From: Citrobacter arsenatis
GTDB taxonomy: Bacteria; Pseudomonadota; Gammaproteobacteria; Enterobacterales; Enterobacteriaceae
Assembly (NCBI RefSeq): GCF_004353845.1
Contig: NZ_CP037864.1
Span: 2,604,001-2,668,000, forward strand
Direction of reading: 5' to 3'
Length of the DNA: 64,000 nt
Shown: positions 25,717 through 33,872 of the stretch, in pieces
Position numbering within the stretch: the first letter of the stretch is position 1
Layout: every line of letters begins with the position of its first letter
Notes under the pieces: generated by a model
What the model was told of the DNA's origin: nothing
Database searches by the model: none
The model's input: only the letters and a program-made list of their open reading frames with translations
Program-made: the position numbers and the translations under genes

Positions 25717-26025
25717 TTTTCGTCCTGATTACCGGTGTCGGTGACAACCACTGTGTATATCAGTCTACATAAATAACGGTTTTTTCAGAACTGTTATAGT
25801 TAACAGTTTTACAACATCGTTAATGACAGTTCTTGCCTAAGGCGCGAGTTTCTAGAAGAGGTTGCTATTCAATCACAAGAATCCAGCGTCCAGATTTCAT
25901 ATCAGCCAGGCCAATCTATAACAGCGCGACAACTGTTATGGTTAAAAAGAACTGTTCTGTTTCTGCCTTCCATTGCTTTGCAGTCTTAGAATTGCGCTAA
26001 ATCAATTTTGCCTGCGGAGTTAAGC
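25717..26025. promoter_or_regulatory. ydcR-cioA divergent control region with AACTGTT repeats
   Basis: 309 bases without a gene. AACTGTTA (25789-25796) and TAACAGTT (25801-25808) form a perfect inverted pair; ACAGTT recurs at 25826-25831; AACTGTT recurs as direct copies at 25931-25937 and 25950-25956, 19 bases apart. MocR regulators typically bind such spaced repeats, so these are candidate YdcR sites. The role is inferred. The cioA ribosome-binding site GCGGAG lies at 26014-26019. Confidence 0.6.
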
Positions 26026-27429
26026 ATGTTCGGTCTTGACGCGTTTCACCTGGCAAGGATCCAGTTCGCGTTTACGGTATCCTTCCACATCATCTTTCCG
26101 GCCATTACCATTGGCCTCGCCAGTTATCTGGCGGTGCTCGAAGGGTTATGGCTAAAAACGAAAAATCCCGTCTGGCGCTCGCTATACCATTTCTGGTCGA
26201 AAATTTTCGCCGTAAACTTTGGGATGGGCGTGGTTTCCGGGCTGGTGATGGCCTATCAGTTCGGCACCAACTGGAGTGGTTTTTCCGAGTTCGCCGGAAG
26301 CATCACCGGGCCGCTTCTCACCTATGAAGTGTTAACTGCCTTCTTCCTCGAAGCAGGTTTCCTCGGGGTAATGCTGTTTGGCTGGAACCGGGTTGGCCCA
26401 GGGCTTCACTTCTTTGCGACCTGTATGGTTGCGCTGGGTACTATTATTTCTACCTTCTGGATCCTTGCCTCCAACAGCTGGATGCAGACACCGCAAGGCT
26501 ATGAAATCGTTAACGGGCAAGTCGTTCCCGTCGACTGGTTCGCCGTTATTTTCAATCCTTCATTCCCTTATCGTTTGCTGCATATGTCCGTTGCCGCCTT
26601 CCTGAGCAGCGCGCTGTTTGTCGCAGCGTCGGGCGCATGGCATTTACTGCGCGGGAATAACACCCCGGCTATTCGCGCCATGTTCTCAATGGCGCTATGG
26701 ATGACACTCATCGTCGCCCCGTTGCAGGCCTTGATCGGCGACATGCACGGTTTGAATACCCTGAAGCATCAGCCGGCAAAAATTGCCGCCATTGAAGGCC
26801 ACTGGGAAAACCGCCCCGGTGAACCGACTCCGCTGCTGCTGTTCGGCTGGCCGGATATCGAGCAGGAGCGCACCCGCTATGGGCTGGAAATCCCGGCGTT
26901 GGGCAGTCTGATTCTGACCCATAGTCTGGATAAGCAGGTCCCGGCCCTGAAAGAGTTTCCTAAAGAAGACCGGCCCAACTCCACCATGGTGTTCTGGTCG
27001 TTTCGCATAATGGCCGGGCTGGGCATGCTGATGATCCTGCTGGGCGCATTTGCTCTGTGGCTGCGCTATAAGCAGCGTTTATATACCTCGCGTCCTTTCC
27101 TGCGCTTTGCCTTGTGGATGGGCCCTTCCGGACTGATTGCCATCCTTGCTGGCTGGGTAACCACTGAAGTTGGCCGCCAACCGTGGGTGGTTTACGGGTT
27201 ACAACGTACGGCGGATGCGGTTTCCGCACACGGTGATTTACATATGAGCATCAGCCTGCTGTCCTTCTTTGTGGTGTACAGCTCGGTGTTTGGCGTGGGT
27301 TACAGCTACATGATCCGCCTGATCCGCAAAGGGCCGCAGGAAGATGACCCGACCGTTCCGCCAACCGGCACGCCTGCCCGGCCGCTTTCTGCTGCCGTCC
27401 TTGATTCTCAACCGGAGGCACACCGCTAA
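26026..27429 (+). CDS. cioA: Cytochrome bd-type (CioA/CydA family) quinol oxidase subunit I
   Basis: 467 residues from the ATG at 26026. Nine hydrophobic helices. His21 in FTVSFHIIFPAIT is the haem ligand region near the N-terminus; YRLLHMSVAAF carries the second His; GRQPWVVYG is the family signature. The loop after GDMHGLNTLKHQPAKIAAIEGHWE is short, so the protein lacks the ~60-residue Q-loop insertion of E. coli CydA (522 residues). That places it with the cyanide-insensitive CioA group. It is first of an operon with subunit II and a DUF2474 peptide. It oxidises ubiquinol and reduces O2 to water. Confidence 0.88.
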   Translation: MFGLDAFHLARIQFAFTVSFHIIFPAITIGLASYLAVLEGLWLKTKNPVWRSLYHFWSKIFAVNFGMGVVSGLVMAYQFGTNWSGFSEFAGSITGPLLTYEVLTAFFLEAGFLGVMLFGWNRVGPGLHFFATCMVALGTIISTFWILASNSWMQTPQGYEIVNGQVVPVDWFAVIFNPSFPYRLLHMSVAAFLSSALFVAASGAWHLLRGNNTPAIRAMFSMALWMTLIVAPLQALIGDMHGLNTLKHQPAKIAAIEGHWENRPGEPTPLLLFGWPDIEQERTRYGLEIPALGSLILTHSLDKQVPALKEFPKEDRPNSTMVFWSFRIMAGLGMLMILLGAFALWLRYKQRLYTSRPFLRFALWMGPSGLIAILAGWVTTEVGRQPWVVYGLQRTADAVSAHGDLHMSISLLSFFVVYSSVFGVGYSYMIRLIRKGPQEDDPTVPPTGTPARPLSAAVLDSQPEAHR

Positions 27430-28439
27430 TGGGTATCGATTTATCAGTTATCTGGTTTGTAATCATCGTGTTCGCCACTCTGATGTATATCGTGATGGAC
27501 GGTTTTGATCTTGGGATCGGTATTTTATTCCCGGCGATTCAGGATTCTGATGACCGCGATGTGATGGTCAACAGCGTCGCTCCGGTATGGGACGGCAATG
27601 AAACCTGGCTGGTGCTGGGCGGAGCCGGATTATTCGGCGCTTTCCCCCTGGCCTATGCGGTGATTGTTGATGCGCTAACGATCCCGCTGACGCTGATGCT
27701 GATCGGCCTGATTTTTCGCGGCGTCGCGTTTGAGTTTCGTTTTAAAGCCACGCCGGCGCATCGACCATTCTGGGATAAAGCTTTTCTCGGCGGCTCAATC
27801 CTCGCAACATTCACGCAAGGTGTCGTAGTGGGTGCCGTACTCAACGGATTTTCCGTTACCGGGCGCAGCTACAGCGGCGGTCCATTCGACTGGCTGACCC
27901 CGTTTACGCTGTTCTGCGGCGTTGGCCTGGTTGTAGCCTATGCCCTGCTGGGAGCGACATGGCTGGTGATGAAAAGTGAAAATCCGTTGCAGGAAAAAAT
28001 GCGCCGCGTAGCAAAAAAACTGCTGCTGGCGATGCTGGTTGTCATTGCCATTATCAGCCTGTGGACGCCGCTGGCGCACAGTGCGATCGCCGAGCGCTGG
28101 TTTAGCCTGCCCAACCTGTGGTTCCTGATGCCGGTTCCGCTGCTGGTTGCGCTTATCAGCATCTGGCTGTGGCGTGCGCTGGGGCAGCAAAATAGCCATA
28201 CGCTGCCTTTTGTATTGACGTTGGGGCTGATCTTCCTTGGGTTCAGCGGGCTGGGGATCAGTATCTGGCCACATATCATTCCACCGTCCATTACGCTCTG
28301 GCAGGCGGCGGCTCCGGCGCAAAGCCAGGGGTTTATGTTGGTTGGCGCACTGCTGATTATCCCGATAATCCTGGTGTACACCTTCTGGAGCTACTACGTT
28401 TTCCGCGGCAAAGTTCAACATGGTGAGGGGTATCATTGA
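27429..28439 (+). CDS. cioB: Cytochrome bd-type oxidase subunit II (CioB/CydB family)
   Basis: 336 residues, about nine helices. Conserved subunit II motifs are visible: MYIVMDGFDLGIGILFP, NSVAPVWDGNETWLVLGGAGLFGAFP, RGVAFEFRFK and WPHIIPPSITLWQAAAPAQSQ. The start overlaps the cioA stop by one base (TAATG), and GGAGG lies ten bases upstream within cioA. It pairs with CioA in the inner membrane. The next gene also overlaps by one base, so the three form one translational unit. Confidence 0.9.
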   Translation: MGIDLSVIWFVIIVFATLMYIVMDGFDLGIGILFPAIQDSDDRDVMVNSVAPVWDGNETWLVLGGAGLFGAFPLAYAVIVDALTIPLTLMLIGLIFRGVAFEFRFKATPAHRPFWDKAFLGGSILATFTQGVVVGAVLNGFSVTGRSYSGGPFDWLTPFTLFCGVGLVVAYALLGATWLVMKSENPLQEKMRRVAKKLLLAMLVVIAIISLWTPLAHSAIAERWFSLPNLWFLMPVPLLVALISIWLWRALGQQNSHTLPFVLTLGLIFLGFSGLGISIWPHIIPPSITLWQAAAPAQSQGFMLVGALLIIPIILVYTFWSYYVFRGKVQHGEGYH

Positions 28440-28564
28440 TGCAACAAACAATCTGGAAACGCCTGATGTGGCTGGTGATCCTCTGGGGCGGCAGCGTGAT
28501 GGCCCTCGCCGCCGTTGGTATGTTTTTTCGTCTCCTGATGACGGCCGCCGGATTTAAGTCCTGA
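28439..28564 (+). CDS. DUF2474 small oxidase-associated peptide (CydX-like role)
   Basis: 41 residues, MQQTIWKRLMWLVILWGGSV then MALAAVGMFFRLLMTAAGFKS. One transmembrane helix after a KR-containing N-terminus. The start overlaps the cioB stop (TGATG at 28437-28441). Matches the DUF2474 family found after CioAB-type oxidases, where a small single-helix subunit plays the part of CydX. Size, position and overlap all support it. Confidence 0.85.
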   Translation: MQQTIWKRLMWLVILWGGSVMALAAVGMFFRLLMTAAGFKS

Positions 28565-28579
28565 ATTTCTCTCTGATAA

Positions 28580-28608
28580 CAACCGGGCAGCGCGCTATTG
28601 CCCGGTTG
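28580..28608 (+). terminator. Hairpin after the cioABX operon
   Basis: CAACCGGGCA (28580-28589) pairs with TGCCCGGTTG (28599-28608) around a nine-base loop. There is no T-run, so it may be partial or factor-dependent. Confidence 0.6.
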
Positions 28609-28750
28609 TGACAAACCCTAACGTTAGCTAAACAAAAATGTAAAAAACATCGAAATGACAAAACAGAGATTGTCATTTACCCGATTAGAATATTGAATAG
28701 TCACCAGGCGAAATTATCGCCAATTCCGCAGCTAACGTACCAGAGGGTGC

Positions 28751-28984
28751 ATGATGTTTAAGAAAGGGTTAACGGTGTTATTGCTGGCCAGCGCGCTTTT
28801 TTCCGGTCAGCTTTTCGCTACTAATCAGGGACATGAATATCTTCAGGTGCAGGATGCCGATCACTTACTACGACACACGGCCGACAGCGATGAACTGCGC
28901 GTGACGGCGGAAGAATCCGCCGCCGATCTTCGCGAACACCATTACTGGCAAAAATCACGCAAACCCGATTCCTATCAGAGCTAG
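28751..28984 (+). CDS. yncJ: YncJ, small secreted protein (DUF2554)
   Basis: 77 residues with MMFKK at the N-terminus; a second ATG at 28754 gives the E. coli-like 76-residue form. Signal peptide ends near LFA (residue ~24). The mature part is short and charged with LLRHTADSDELRVTAEESAADLREHHYWQKSRKP, matching YncJ. Function unknown. It is convergent with rlhA, only 3 bases apart. Confidence 0.88.
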   Translation: MMFKKGLTVLLLASALFSGQLFATNQGHEYLQVQDADHLLRHTADSDELRVTAEESAADLREHHYWQKSRKPDSYQS

Positions 28985-28987
28985 ACC

Positions 28988-30949
28988 TTAGCCTTTACGC
29001 TTCGGCAGCGTTTTCAGCAGTTCTTCGGGGCTGACGGAAGCCACCACGCTGCCCGGCAACGGCATCTTCAGAATGTGATGTTTCATCTTGCCGATCACGT
29101 GCATTTCGCACGGTCGGCAATCAAATTTCAGCGTCAGGACCTCATCGCCGTTAACCAGTTGCATCGGCGTGGCTTTCCAGCTTTTGATATTCCCTTTTGC
29201 CTGTTTCGGGCACAGGTTAAACGCAAAACGCAGGCAATGCTTGGTGATCATCACCGGTACATCGCCCTTTTCTTCATGCGCCTCATAGGCGGCATCAATC
29301 AACTGAACACCATAACGGTGATAAAACTCACGCGCTTTATGATTGTAGACGTTAGCCAGGAAGCTAAGATGCGTTTGCGGATAAACCGGCGCCGGCTGTG
29401 CGACCGGTTTACGGCGTCCGCGCTGGTAGCTTTGCAAACGCGCTGCATCCAGCATCTCGACCGCTTCACGTCGCAGCTGATTCAGTTGACCGTTTGGCAC
29501 AAACAGCGCCCCCGGCAGATTCACCTGAATGCTGCGGGCGTAATAAAGCGTTTGTCCAAGCTTTGCCAGACCATCCTGCAGGTTGCTCAACGCTTTTTCC
29601 GCATTGTTCGCTTCCTCAAACTGGCCGTCCAGCGTATGGGTAATACTCACCCCCTCCTCACTGGTGAGCGTCAGGATCAACTGCTCCTGCCAGCCCCCCA
29701 ACTCAATATCGACCGCGACGCGTCGCTCGCTGGAGGTTTTGGTCAACGCCTGCTGCCAGTTATGATCGAGGTTGCGGTTTAGCGGATGATTAGCACGTAC
29801 TTTGTGCAAATCGGCGGGCATTTCATTCGGCCAGACCCGATAACGGTTGTGCCCCGTTTTTTCAACCGTGTTAGCGCGAAATCCGACTACCTCACGCTTG
29901 ATTAACACGTTCAGGCCATCCCCGTTTGCCAGCGGCTCGGTTACCTCAACATCGAGATGATCTTTTGCCACCTTCAGGACTTCGCCAACCGGCAAACCGA
30001 TGAATTTTGGTGAGTCGAATGCGCCGATATCTCCCTTACGGGCATTCACAAAATAATCGGTACTGCCACGATGGAAGGTTTTTTCCGTGGATGGAGTAAA
30101 GAAATGTTCGGTACGCCCGGCAGAAGAACGGACCAGATCGCCGCGTTCTTCAATGATAGCGTCCAGCATCTGCCGATAATGCGCAGTAATATTTTTTACA
30201 TAGCTCATGTCTTTATAGCGCCCTTCAATTTTGAAGGAACGCACACCGGCATCAATCAACGCGCCAAGGTTGGCGGTCTGATCGTTATCTTTCATCGACA
30301 GCAGGTGTTTTTCATAGGACACCACGCGCCCCTGATCGTCTTTCAGGGTATACGGCAGGCGGCAAGCCTGGGAGCAGTCGCCGCGGTTTGCGCTGCGCCC
30401 GGTTTGCGCATGAGAAATATAGCACTGGCCTGAATAAGCTACGCACAGCGCACCATGAATGAAAAATTCAATGGTCGCATCGGTAGCCTGGTGGATGGCA
30501 TTGATCTGCTCAAGGCTCAGTTCGCGCGCCAGGACAATCTGGGTGAACCCGACATCTGCAAGAAACTTTGCTTTCTCTACGCTGCGAATATCACACTGGG
30601 TGCTGGCATGCAGCTCAATAGGCGGAATATCCAGCTCCAGAATCCCCATATCCTGCACAATCAGGGCATCAACACCGGTCTGATACAGATCGGTAATTAA
30701 CCGCTGCGCGGGCTCCAGCTCATCATCGTGCAAAATTGTATTCAGCGTCACAAAGATTTTCGCGCCGTAGCGATGGGCGAAAGGCACCAGTTCGGCGATA
30801 TCTTTCAGGCTGTTACTGGCGTTATGACGCGCGCCAAACCCCGGTCCGCCAATATAAACGGCATCTGCGCCGTGCAAAATGGCTTCACGCGCAATGGCGG
30901 TATCCCGGGCCGGGCTTAACAATTCAAGGTGATGAGGCTGCTGGCGCAT
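28988..30949 (-). CDS. rlhA: 23S rRNA 5-hydroxycytidine C2501 synthase RlhA
   Basis: 653 residues from the ATG at 30949 (MRQQPHHLELLSPARDTAIA), matching the E. coli length. It is a U32 peptidase-like TIM-barrel protein with GADAVYIGGPGFGARHNA, HASTQCDIRSVEKAKFL, and the cysteine cluster GQCYISHAQTGRSANRGDCSQACR thought to bind an Fe-S cluster, followed by the C-terminal collagenase-like region. RlhA (YdcP) hydroxylates C2501 of 23S rRNA using prephenate-linked and Fe-S-dependent chemistry. A further in-frame ATG-like start upstream is less likely. Confidence 0.94.
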   Translation of the reverse strand: MRQQPHHLELLSPARDTAIAREAILHGADAVYIGGPGFGARHNASNSLKDIAELVPFAHRYGAKIFVTLNTILHDDELEPAQRLITDLYQTGVDALIVQDMGILELDIPPIELHASTQCDIRSVEKAKFLADVGFTQIVLARELSLEQINAIHQATDATIEFFIHGALCVAYSGQCYISHAQTGRSANRGDCSQACRLPYTLKDDQGRVVSYEKHLLSMKDNDQTANLGALIDAGVRSFKIEGRYKDMSYVKNITAHYRQMLDAIIEERGDLVRSSAGRTEHFFTPSTEKTFHRGSTDYFVNARKGDIGAFDSPKFIGLPVGEVLKVAKDHLDVEVTEPLANGDGLNVLIKREVVGFRANTVEKTGHNRYRVWPNEMPADLHKVRANHPLNRNLDHNWQQALTKTSSERRVAVDIELGGWQEQLILTLTSEEGVSITHTLDGQFEEANNAEKALSNLQDGLAKLGQTLYYARSIQVNLPGALFVPNGQLNQLRREAVEMLDAARLQSYQRGRRKPVAQPAPVYPQTHLSFLANVYNHKAREFYHRYGVQLIDAAYEAHEEKGDVPVMITKHCLRFAFNLCPKQAKGNIKSWKATPMQLVNGDEVLTLKFDCRPCEMHVIGKMKHHILKMPLPGSVVASVSPEELLKTLPKRKG

Positions 30950-31028
30950 ACAGTTGTTATCATCCACAAGCGATAAAAATGGCGGCTATTGTAGTCACAA
31001 GCGCGGCTTTTCGAAATAGTTTTCCCGA

Positions 31029-31565
31029 TTAACTGCGCGGGTAATGGATCAACGAATGAAAGTGCACCGTTTGTTCACTGCTGTTACGGTAGCTATGCGC
31101 CCGGTCTCCGGCAAAACGCACGCCCTCGCCGGATTTAAAGGTGCGCCACTGCCCCTCAATACACATATCCAGCAGCCCATTTATCACTACCACGTGCTCT
31201 ATCACGCCGGTTTCATGCGGAGTGGATTCGCTGAGTGCGCCGGGCGCCAGCAGTATCGAAAAATGATCGAAGCACAACTGCGGATCCCACGGAAACAGCG
31301 GCGTGACGACCATCGCCTGCTGCTGGGGATCGAATGTCGGCGCGCCGTCTGACTCCGGCGGTGAAATGAAGGTTGAAAACGGGACGTTCAGTCCGGTAGC
31401 GATTTTCCACAATGTTGCCACCGTTGGGCTGGATTCGTTGCGCTCAATTTGTCCCAGCATGGCTTTGGACACGCCGGTTTCCTCCGCCAGACGCGACAGG
31501 CTCCATTCCCGCTGGTGACGAAGCGTTCTGAGCGTTGTGGCCAGATAGTGGGTTAAGTTATCCAT
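31029..31565 (-). CDS. sutR: SutR (YdcN), XRE-cupin regulator of sulfur utilisation
   Basis: 178 residues. Residues ~8-65 are an XRE helix-turn-helix (TLRHQREWSLSRLAEETGVSKAMLGQIERNESSPT). Residues ~100-175 are a cupin (FDHFSILLAPGALSESTPHE, VINGLLDMCIEGQWRTFKSGEGVRFAGDRAHSYRNSS). It matches E. coli SutR, described as a regulator of sulfur-utilisation genes. It is divergent from ydcO with a direct repeat TATAACGCACA between them, likely its binding site. Confidence 0.92.
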   Translation of the reverse strand: MDNLTHYLATTLRTLRHQREWSLSRLAEETGVSKAMLGQIERNESSPTVATLWKIATGLNVPFSTFISPPESDGAPTFDPQQQAMVVTPLFPWDPQLCFDHFSILLAPGALSESTPHETGVIEHVVVINGLLDMCIEGQWRTFKSGEGVRFAGDRAHSYRNSSEQTVHFHSLIHYPRS

Positions 31566-31618
31566 TTTTCTCCTTCATCACTCTCCCTTCTCAGGGCTAC
31601 AGCTTAGCACTTGTACGC

Positions 31619-31660
31619 TATAACGCACAGTGTTACAGTAATTGACCGTTATAACGCACA
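31619..31660. promoter_or_regulatory. Direct repeats in the sutR-ydcO control region
   Basis: TATAACGCACA occurs at 31619-31629 and 31650-31660, 31 bases apart, about three helical turns. The first copy is 54 bases upstream of sutR; the second is 11 bases from the ydcO start. Candidate operator pair for SutR. Confidence 0.55.
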
Positions 31661-31670
31661 CGGAGTGACT

Positions 31671-32837
31671 ATGCGTGCATTTCCCATCCCTCTGCCCACC
31701 GTTTTATCAGGTTTTGTGGCTGTCCTGGTCGGCTATGCCAGCTCGGCTGCCATTATCTGGCAAGCGGCGCTGGCAGCTGGTGCGACGACCGAACAAATCG
31801 CGGGTTGGATGACCGCGCTAGGGATAGCGATGGGTGTCAGTACGCTGGCGCTGACGTTATGGTATCGCGCCCCTGTACTCACAGCCTGGTCAACGCCCGG
31901 CGCCGCGCTGCTGGTTACGGGCCTGCACGGGGTATCGATTCAGGATGCCATCGGCGTTTTTATCGTGGCTAATGCGCTGATTGTGCTGTGCGGCGTAACC
32001 GGACTGTTTGCCCGGCTGATGAAAATCATCCCCCATTCGCTGGCATCAGCCATGCTGGCCGGGATCCTGCTGCGTTTTGGTCTGCAGGCGTTTAATAGCC
32101 TCAACAGTGAGCTTATTTTGTGCGGGAGTATGCTGGTGGCGTGGTTGGTGCTAAAAGTTATTGCCCCACGATATGCCGTTATCGCCGCAATGTTGGTGGG
32201 TATTGCTATCGCACTGATGAAAGGTGACGTTGTCACTGAAGGTGTCAATTTGTCGCCGGTTATGCCCGCGTTTATTGCCCCCCACTTTTCATTGGCACAC
32301 AGTATCAGCATTGCGCTACCGCTGTTCCTGGTCACCATGGCCTCGCAAAATGCCCCCGGTATTGCCACCATGAAAGCGTCGGGTTATTCGTTACCCGTTT
32401 CACCACTCATTGTCTTTACCGGCCTGCTGGCACTGCTGTTTTCACCGTTTGGCGTCTACTCCATCTGCATTGCCGCCATCACCGCCGCAATTTGCCAAAG
32501 CCCCGAAGCGCATCCTGATGCCAAACGACGCTGGCTCGCTGCCGCCGCGGCTGGCGTCTTCTATCTTCTGGCAGGGGTGTTCGGCGGTTCGGTCACAGGA
32601 CTGATGGCGGCTCTGCCCGTAAGCTGGATCCAGATGCTGGCCGGTCTGGCGTTGCTCGGGACGATTAGCGGGAGCTTGTATCAGGCATTGCATCATGAAG
32701 CAGAGCGCGACGCGGCTATCGTGACGTTTCTGGTCACCGCCAGCGGTCTGACGTTACTGGGGGTTGGCTCTGCATTCTGGGGATTAGTGGTCGGCGGAAT
32801 CTGCTACGCAGTGTTGACGTTATTTCGCCGCACGTAG
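31671..32837 (+). CDS. ydcO: YdcO, BenE-family benzoate-type membrane transporter
   Basis: 388 residues from the ATG at 31671 with CGGAG six bases upstream. About twelve hydrophobic helices. BenE-family motifs are clear: GYASSAAIIWQAALAAGATT, VLTAWSTPGAALLVTG, FLVTMASQNAPGIATMK and FSPFGVYSICIAAITAAICQSPEAHPD. A putative proton-coupled uptake or efflux protein; the substrate in enterobacteria is not established. It is divergent from sutR, and its last 18 bases overlap the convergent AraC gene. Confidence 0.9.
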   Translation: MRAFPIPLPTVLSGFVAVLVGYASSAAIIWQAALAAGATTEQIAGWMTALGIAMGVSTLALTLWYRAPVLTAWSTPGAALLVTGLHGVSIQDAIGVFIVANALIVLCGVTGLFARLMKIIPHSLASAMLAGILLRFGLQAFNSLNSELILCGSMLVAWLVLKVIAPRYAVIAAMLVGIAIALMKGDVVTEGVNLSPVMPAFIAPHFSLAHSISIALPLFLVTMASQNAPGIATMKASGYSLPVSPLIVFTGLLALLFSPFGVYSICIAAITAAICQSPEAHPDAKRRWLAAAAAGVFYLLAGVFGGSVTGLMAALPVSWIQMLAGLALLGTISGSLYQALHHEAERDAAIVTFLVTASGLTLLGVGSAFWGLVVGGICYAVLTLFRRT

Positions 32838-33689
32838 TTGCGTAGGCGTTTTCCCCGTCACCTGTTTAAACCGGTTACTAAAATGGCTCGCCGAACTGAA
32901 TCCACAGGCCATCGCAATATCCGACAAACTGCGTGAAGAGTGACAGACCAGATGCTGCGCCAGCGCCATACGGCGTTGCATCACGTACTGATGCGGTGCC
33001 ATATTCATCGACTGGCGAAACATTCTGGCAAAGTGAAATTCGCTTAGCGCCGCCTCGCTTGCCAGCAAACTCAGAGTTATCGGGTACGCCAGATGTGCGT
33101 CAATGTAGGCCAGCACGTTACGCAAGGTGGCTGGCGCAAGCCCCCCGGTGACGGTAGGCAGTCTCCATTGAACGTTGCTGTAATGCTGGATCAGATGCGT
33201 TAACAGTAGCGAAGATGCCGCGCTGAGCGTGAGGTGATTGGCCGGTTGCTGCCAGTCGTTACCAAGCAAAAACTGACGATAAACCGCCGTGATCCCAGGG
33301 TCACTGCCAAACGTATGCTCGTCCAGCGTGAAGCTATAGGGGCTTTTGTCCCAGACTTTTTCGCCCACTTCGCGCAGATGAGCGTCGGTACAATACAGGT
33401 GAACAAAGGAGAGATCGTCGCGGATATCCCAACTTGACTCGCTCTCTTTCGGCATCAGGCAAAAACGGTCAGGCCCCCCGCCATTCTTCCAGCCCCCCGC
33501 CGTTTTGTGGTAACTCTCGTAGCCATCCGCGATATATAAACTGAGCGTATGGTGATCGCAATACTGAGTGATGGTATCGCGCTTGTTTGACCAGGCCGCC
33601 AGTTGGATCCCTGAATGTAACGCAACCGATTCATGCAGCACGGCATTATGTTTGCGTAAGTTTTCAAAGGCATCGTAGGGCTGAGGCAT
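32820..33689 (-). CDS. AraC-family regulator next to an EamA exporter
   Basis: 289 residues. Residues ~1-165 are a ligand-binding region (GGWKNGGGPDRFCLMPKESESSWDIRDDLSFVHLY). The C-terminal ~95 residues carry two AraC helix-turn-helix units (LSLLASEAALSEFHFARMFRQSMNMAPHQYVMQRRMALAQHL, then LSDIAMACGFSSASHFSNRFKQVTGKTPTQLR). It is divergent from an EamA/DMT transporter gene, the likely target. It is not part of the E. coli ydcO-ydcL interval as I know it. The end overlaps ydcO by 18 bases. Confidence 0.86.
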   Translation of the reverse strand: MPQPYDAFENLRKHNAVLHESVALHSGIQLAAWSNKRDTITQYCDHHTLSLYIADGYESYHKTAGGWKNGGGPDRFCLMPKESESSWDIRDDLSFVHLYCTDAHLREVGEKVWDKSPYSFTLDEHTFGSDPGITAVYRQFLLGNDWQQPANHLTLSAASSLLLTHLIQHYSNVQWRLPTVTGGLAPATLRNVLAYIDAHLAYPITLSLLASEAALSEFHFARMFRQSMNMAPHQYVMQRRMALAQHLVCHSSRSLSDIAMACGFSSASHFSNRFKQVTGKTPTQLRAAK

Positions 33690-33872
33690 ACCATCACATT
33701 CAAAATAAGTTAGCGTGCTTTCAGTCTATAACAGCCACATATTGTTAACAGCTGCCTTTTCGCTTTTACGCTAAAAAAGCGCAAGATTTTGCAAGTCCGC
33801 CGCAAGCCGATGAAAGCCGCCTGCCGCCAGACATGACACAGTGTGAACCTGAATACAAAAAGAGAGAGTCAT

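Noticed and set aside
25789..25957. CRISPR-like array in the ydcR-cioA gap
   Set aside because: The AACTGTT units are only 7-8 bases, irregularly spaced and partly inverted; they look like regulator sites, and no cas genes are present.
27795..28451. 218-residue minus-strand frame across cioB
   Set aside because: Gln/Arg/Asn-rich shadow of a membrane protein gene; cioB itself has unmistakable motifs.
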